From positions 1-33,277 of the forward strand of contig JAFSRY010000055.1 of the NCBI GenBank assembly GCA_017445845.1: a DNA stretch of 33,277 nucleotides. The letters are read 5' to 3'. Numbering within the stretch: the stretch's first letter is position 1; every line of letters starts with the position of its first letter. This document shows, one piece after another, positions 30,563 through 33,277 of this stretch. Position numbers and translations under genes: made by a program. The DNA comes from Prevotella sp. (GTDB lineage: Bacteria > Bacteroidota > Bacteroidia > Bacteroidales > Bacteroidaceae). The notes below the pieces were generated by a model. That model made no database searches. It was not told the origin of the DNA and worked only from the letters and a program-made list of their open reading frames with translations.

Positions 30563-31123
30563 ATGAAGATTTTTATTATAAGATATAGTACGCGCGTATG
30601 CGATGAAGGGGTGCCGTCAGCCTTTCCGTCGGGCGACGCCCCCATTGTGTCTTTGCGTCCCGACTCGTCGCTGCTGACGGGCGGCAGGCCTTTCTTTGTG
30701 CCGGACACGCTGGGCAGGGTGATGGCAGAGAGGGCGCTGGCGGCGCGCATCTGCCGACTCGGAAAGTCGATACCCGTGCGCTTTGCCCACCGCTACTACG
30801 ACGCGCTGACCGTGGGCATCGTCTTCACGGCTGCCGACCTGCAGGAGCGGTTGAGGGCGGCGGGACAGCCCGACGACCTCGCCACCGGTTTCGACGGCTC
30901 CGTCTATGTGGGAGAATGGATGGCGGTCCCCACGGGGGCTCATCGCCCTTCACCGCTGACCCTCCTCGACGAGGCCTTAGCATACGTCTCGCGGACGATG
31001 ACGCTGAAGACGGGCGACCTGCTGCTCCTGCTCACTGGCAATGAGCCTTGGGAGGTCCACATCGGTGACCACATGGAAGAGTGGATGGAAGACCGCAAGG
31101 TCGTGGAGTTCAACTGTAAGTGA
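30563..31123 (+). CDS. Fumarylacetoacetate hydrolase-like protein with degenerate metal site
   Basis: FAH-fold enzymes hydrolyse or decarboxylate beta-diketo acids using a divalent metal bound by an ExE pair and an Asp. Family landmarks are clear: RPDSSLLTGGRPFFVPD (32-48), ARICRLGKSIP (61-71), FAHRYYDALTVGI (74-86), FTAADLQ (88-94), FDGS (110-113), and RTMTLKTGDLLLLLTG near 144-159. Two of the three expected metal ligands are lost: the ExE pair reads E56-R-A58, and the Asp of the usual GIDFTARDLQ is V87. The GTPxGV loop is also replaced (LTGNEPWEV). The 186-residue protein is short. I infer a non-catalytic or altered relative. The next gene follows after a repeat-filled gap of about 120 bases. 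Confidence 0.8.
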   Translation: MKIFIIRYSTRVCDEGVPSAFPSGDAPIVSLRPDSSLLTGGRPFFVPDTLGRVMAERALAARICRLGKSIPVRFAHRYYDALTVGIVFTAADLQERLRAAGQPDDLATGFDGSVYVGEWMAVPTGAHRPSPLTLLDEALAYVSRTMTLKTGDLLLLLTGNEPWEVHIGDHMEEWMEDRKVVEFNCK

Positions 31124-31126
31124 TGA

Positions 31127-31250
31127 TGAGTCGTTTCGGAGATTAGTCGTTTGGTCGTTTAGGAAAAATAGCTGCCAGACAAGGCAATATCCCTAATCTA
31201 CCAAACCACCAATCTACCAAACCACCAAACAAAAGTGAAAAAGTGAAAAA
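31127..31250. repeat. Repeat phrases between the FAH-like and AraC-type genes
   Basis: In gene sense: ATTAGTCGTTTGGTCGTTTAG, split by a few bases from GGCAATATCCCTAATCTACC. Then come AAACCACCAATCTACC and AAACCACCAAAC, and finally AAGTGAAAAAGTGAAAAAA, whose second GTG is the start codon of the 31243 gene. The module order equals that at 29640-29757. Confidence 0.8.
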
Positions 31251-32400
31251 AGGATTGCTTGCCCTGTTGTTCGTCTTTCTGGCTCTAAGCAGCTGCCGGA
31301 GGGAAGAAACATTCCGATATACCATTGCAGCCTCCTGCGATGCTAACGGGTATTGGGCCGACCAGATGTTCAGCAGCCTGCAATTCCTTTATGCCACCCA
31401 CCCCAAGGGCACATACCTCGTAAAAATATCGGAGGAAGGAGTGCAGAAACAGATCCTTCAAGCTGAAGAACTCATCAGCAAAAAGGCTGACCTCATCATC
31501 ATCGCTTCACACGACGTAGCGGCCCTCAGACCTACCTTGCAAAAGGCTCAAAGAAGAGGCATCCCCGTTATTCTCTGCAGCGATTCCGAGGCAAGGAGCC
31601 AAACGGATGATATCCAACCTTATACCGCCCATGTCAACATCGCCATCCCCGGCAAACACGAGGAAGGGGATGATGCCGAAGACGTGCACATCATCCTGCC
31701 CGATGCCAGTGAGGTGATTACAAAGCTGACGACCGACATCCTCGCCCATAGGCCCGTCACCCGTGAGACTGTTCTTCATGCAACCACACGCGCAGGAAAG
31801 GAAGGCAACTGGCAAAAGGACATGTTTGGCGCGGAACTATCCGGAAAAGAAAACGACAAGCAGGAACTCATTGAACAACTCAACGAATACAGTCTGCAGA
31901 CGGTAACCCTGCATCTCGCTTTTTGTTCGTTCTCCATACTGGCGATTGTTATGCTTGGTATCACCCTTCGTTTCTTCTACGACAAGAAAAAAGACTACCA
32001 TCAATTGTCGGTCGAAAAGAATAGCCTGATAGAAGAAAAACAAAAACTTCTTGAGAATATCAAGAATCAAAAGAAACAAGACGACGCTCCCTTTGTCACC
32101 AAACTCAGGGAGATAATCATGAATCATATCGACGACCAAGACCTGAAAATACCGATGCTGGCAGACGCGATGTTCATGAGTCAGGTTCAGCTGTATCGCA
32201 AGACAAAGGAATACACAGGGTTGACTCCAAACCAGTTCATACAGAAAATGAGAGTGGAATATGCCCACTCCCTGTTAGAGCAAACCGACTGGAACGTCAC
32301 ACAAGTGGCCGACAAGTCAGGATTCCAGTCTGTCCAATATTTTATCAGGTGCTTCCGAAGGTACTATGGTTTCTCACCCGGCGAATACAAACGACTCTGA
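31243..32400 (+). CDS. Membrane-spanning one-component regulator: periplasmic-binding-like domain, TM helix, AraC HTH
   Basis: The start is a GTG at 31243 lying in a GTGAAAAA repeat, giving an N-terminus MKKGLLALLFVFLALSSC with a lipobox-like end. Residues ~25-200 resemble a shortened LacI/periplasmic sugar-binding domain: RYTIAASCDANGYWADQMFSSLQF, EEGVQKQILQAEELISKKADLIIIASHDVAALRPTLQKAQRRGIPVILCSDSE. A membrane helix follows at ~222-246 (TLHLAFCSFSILAIVMLGITLRFFY). A coiled coil (~250-282) leads to an AraC DNA-binding domain (~285-385; LKIPMLADAMFMSQVQLYRKTKEYTGLTPNQFIQKMR ... VADKSGFQSVQYFIRCFRRYYGFSPGEYKRL). The layout recalls Bacteroides hybrid two-component glycan sensors, but the histidine kinase and receiver are absent. 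The likely target is the following gene, which has its own promoter. Confidence 0.85.
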   Translation: MKKGLLALLFVFLALSSCRREETFRYTIAASCDANGYWADQMFSSLQFLYATHPKGTYLVKISEEGVQKQILQAEELISKKADLIIIASHDVAALRPTLQKAQRRGIPVILCSDSEARSQTDDIQPYTAHVNIAIPGKHEEGDDAEDVHIILPDASEVITKLTTDILAHRPVTRETVLHATTRAGKEGNWQKDMFGAELSGKENDKQELIEQLNEYSLQTVTLHLAFCSFSILAIVMLGITLRFFYDKKKDYHQLSVEKNSLIEEKQKLLENIKNQKKQDDAPFVTKLREIIMNHIDDQDLKIPMLADAMFMSQVQLYRKTKEYTGLTPNQFIQKMRVEYAHSLLEQTDWNVTQVADKSGFQSVQYFIRCFRRYYGFSPGEYKRL

Positions 32401-32530
32401 CAAACCTCTCTAAACAACTAATTGGTGGTTTGGTAGAAGGAGTGAAAAGTGAAAAATCTTAATGGTTGCGACCGGCAGGACTTTTCGTTTTTCACTTTTT
32501 TTACTTTTTCACCTTTTCATTTCGACATGA
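32401..32530. repeat. Repeat phrases and hairpin after the AraC-type gene
   Basis: AACTAATTGGTGGTTTGGTAG is the CTACCAAACCACC phrase in reverse. Then GGAGTGAAAAGTGAAAAATC pairs with GTTTTTCACTTTTTTTACTT some 45 bases on, enclosing GCGACCGGCAGGAC, a variant of the CCTGCCGGC module. The GTGAAAAA/TTTTTCAC arms with the T-rich right flank may act as a terminator. Confidence 0.6.
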
Positions 32531-32608
32531 AGGGCTGCTGTTGCGTTTTTGAAAGAATAATTTCATTAAATGAAAGATTTTTGCACATCCCCTTTCCTTA
32601 TTTATTAG

Positions 32609-32616
32609 TAACTTTG
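32609..32616 (+). promoter_or_regulatory. Promoter -7 element TAACTTTG for the last gene
   Basis: Exact TAnnTTTG match 33 bases before the ATG at 32650. A TTTG at 32580-32583 is 25 bases upstream, longer than ideal. AAAAAGGAAG before the start resembles a ribosome binding site. Confidence 0.6.
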
Positions 32617-32649
32617 CAGCCGGAAGTTTAAATAAAAAGGAAGATGCAT

Positions 32650-33277
32650 ATGAAAAAGTTATTTACAATTATTGCGTTATGCTGCATGACTCTTCATGCC
32701 ACGGCGCAGACTGATGCAGAACTGATTTGCGACACGGTTCCTGCTTGGGTCAAAGGAGCAGGACCTGCAAGCAAGCGAATGGACGATGTTGGTTCCATCT
32801 CGCCTGTCACCAATTTCTTTGAATACGGCAAACAGGTTGAGAATGCCGACGACAACTATCTCAATCTGCAGCAGAACTTTGAAAGGTTCTGCGACAATGC
32901 AGAAATCATCCGGTTTGTCTCATGGAAAAAGGCAGGGACCGTCCGTCGGGCTGCACAGCTGAAGAAACTGATGAAAAAGAATGCAGCCATGACGCCACCT
33001 TACACGCTGGCAGCCAGTGTCAGGAGGGAAGGTGAAAACACCCAATCCTCTATCCGTTTGGAAAGGATCAGCCCTATGCCCGACCGGAAGATGATAAAGA
33101 ATCTTTTGCCCCAAGAGATAGATGCCTCACCTTACATGAACCATGACATCTATGAATTGTCGTTTACGGTCAACAACGAGTTCTTCAGGCAATACTATGT
33201 AGTCAATCGCGATACCCATCATGTCGTTCACTTCTTCACAAACATATTTGATTCTGATATTAAGACAGATGTATTAA
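32650..33277 (+). CDS. Exported protein of unknown function (3' end off the window)
   Basis: The frame is open from the ATG at 32650 (or 32644, MHM...) to the right edge. Residues 1-20 (MKKLFTIIALCCMTLHATAQ) form a signal peptide. The mature part seen, about 190 residues, begins TDAELICDTVPAWVKGAGPASKRMDDVGSISPVTNFFEYGKQVENADDNYLNLQQNFERFCDNAEIIRF. It continues with a basic patch (KKAGTVRRAAQLKKLMKKNAAM), then beta-like strands (YTLAASVRREGENTQSSIRLERI, YEISFTV-like YELSFTVNNEFFRQYYVVNRDTHHVVHFFTNIF). I do not recognise the family. It has its own promoter and follows the membrane regulator gene, whose control target it may be. Expected to be periplasmic or surface-exposed. Confidence 0.75.
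   Translation, partial: MKKLFTIIALCCMTLHATAQTDAELICDTVPAWVKGAGPASKRMDDVGSISPVTNFFEYGKQVENADDNYLNLQQNFERFCDNAEIIRFVSWKKAGTVRRAAQLKKLMKKNAAMTPPYTLAASVRREGENTQSSIRLERISPMPDRKMIKNLLPQEIDASPYMNHDIYELSFTVNNEFFRQYYVVNRDTHHVVHFFTNIFDSDIKTDVL

Noticed and set aside
1-33277. tRNA, rRNA or known riboswitch
   Set aside because: Reading both strands I found no cloverleaf-like segment with a TTCRA arm and no recognised riboswitch core. A tRNAscan or Rfam run would settle it.

Overview
The window looks like a chromosomal piece of a Bacteroidales bacterium, most likely Prevotella or a close relative. Four things point there. At least ten intergenic regions carry the Bacteroidota promoter -7 element TAnnTTTG, and several of these also have a TTG/TTTG about 19-20 bases upstream. 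There are BspA-type leucine-rich-repeat remnants. A SusA-like periplasmic GH13 lipoprotein is present. A secreted GH53 enzyme ends in the short Prevotella-style 'YNLxGQR...GRKxI' tail. The species call is inference from these features; no rRNA or other marker gene is present.

Layout. Positions 1-4250 are AT-rich, gene-poor and decayed: the start of an ECF sigma factor gene running off the left edge, a deletion remnant of an AAA ATPase, two wrecked BspA-like genes, a two-gene operon of small unknown proteins with a strong terminator, a nested inverted repeat, and a 159-bp MITE with 18-bp ends and a perfect 8-bp target duplication. From about 4260 the DNA becomes GC-richer and dense: nadK, an ABC exporter, a GT4 glycosyltransferase and (8874) a GT2 glycosyltransferase, all on the + strand.

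Positions 9624-17629 (- strand) hold the most interesting unit. Seven genes, all predicted to be exported or membrane-bound, are read from 17629 down: two related small exported proteins, a DUF4384-like protein, a probable outer-membrane beta-barrel, a secreted LRR-caspase fusion with its His/Cys dyad, a CHASE2 membrane sensor, and an exported protein with a FecR-like N-terminus and a transglutaminase-like C-terminus. I propose an envelope sensing/proteolysis system; its function is not known to me.

Positions 17939-21883 (+) carry the GH13 amylase lipoprotein with a textbook terminator, then a Na/Pi cotransporter. Positions 22090-27633 (-) carry sufE, a large exported TIM-barrel-like protein, a TrmH-type RNA methyltransferase, ribD and a GH53 endo-galactanase. 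The first three overlap each other. Positions 27795-30070 (-) carry padR and a PspC-domain membrane protein, with a likely PadR operator. Positions 30563-33277 (+) carry a fumarylacetoacetate-hydrolase-like protein lacking two metal ligands, a membrane-spanning one-component regulator (periplasmic-binding-like domain, TM, AraC HTH), and a partial exported protein.

Two repeat systems cut across the window. One is a set of short intergenic 'phrases' (GTAGACAAGTAAACAAG, AACTCGTTAACTTGTC, ATTATCCATTATCC, CTACCAAACCACCAATC, GTGAAAAAGTGAAAAA, CGTTTGGTCGTTTAG, CCTGCCGGC). They recur in similar order between unrelated genes and in several cases supply start codons, stop codons or signal-peptide N-termini. 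The other is a pair of arrays of a 19-bp palindrome repeated at exactly 22-bp spacing upstream of two unrelated genes.
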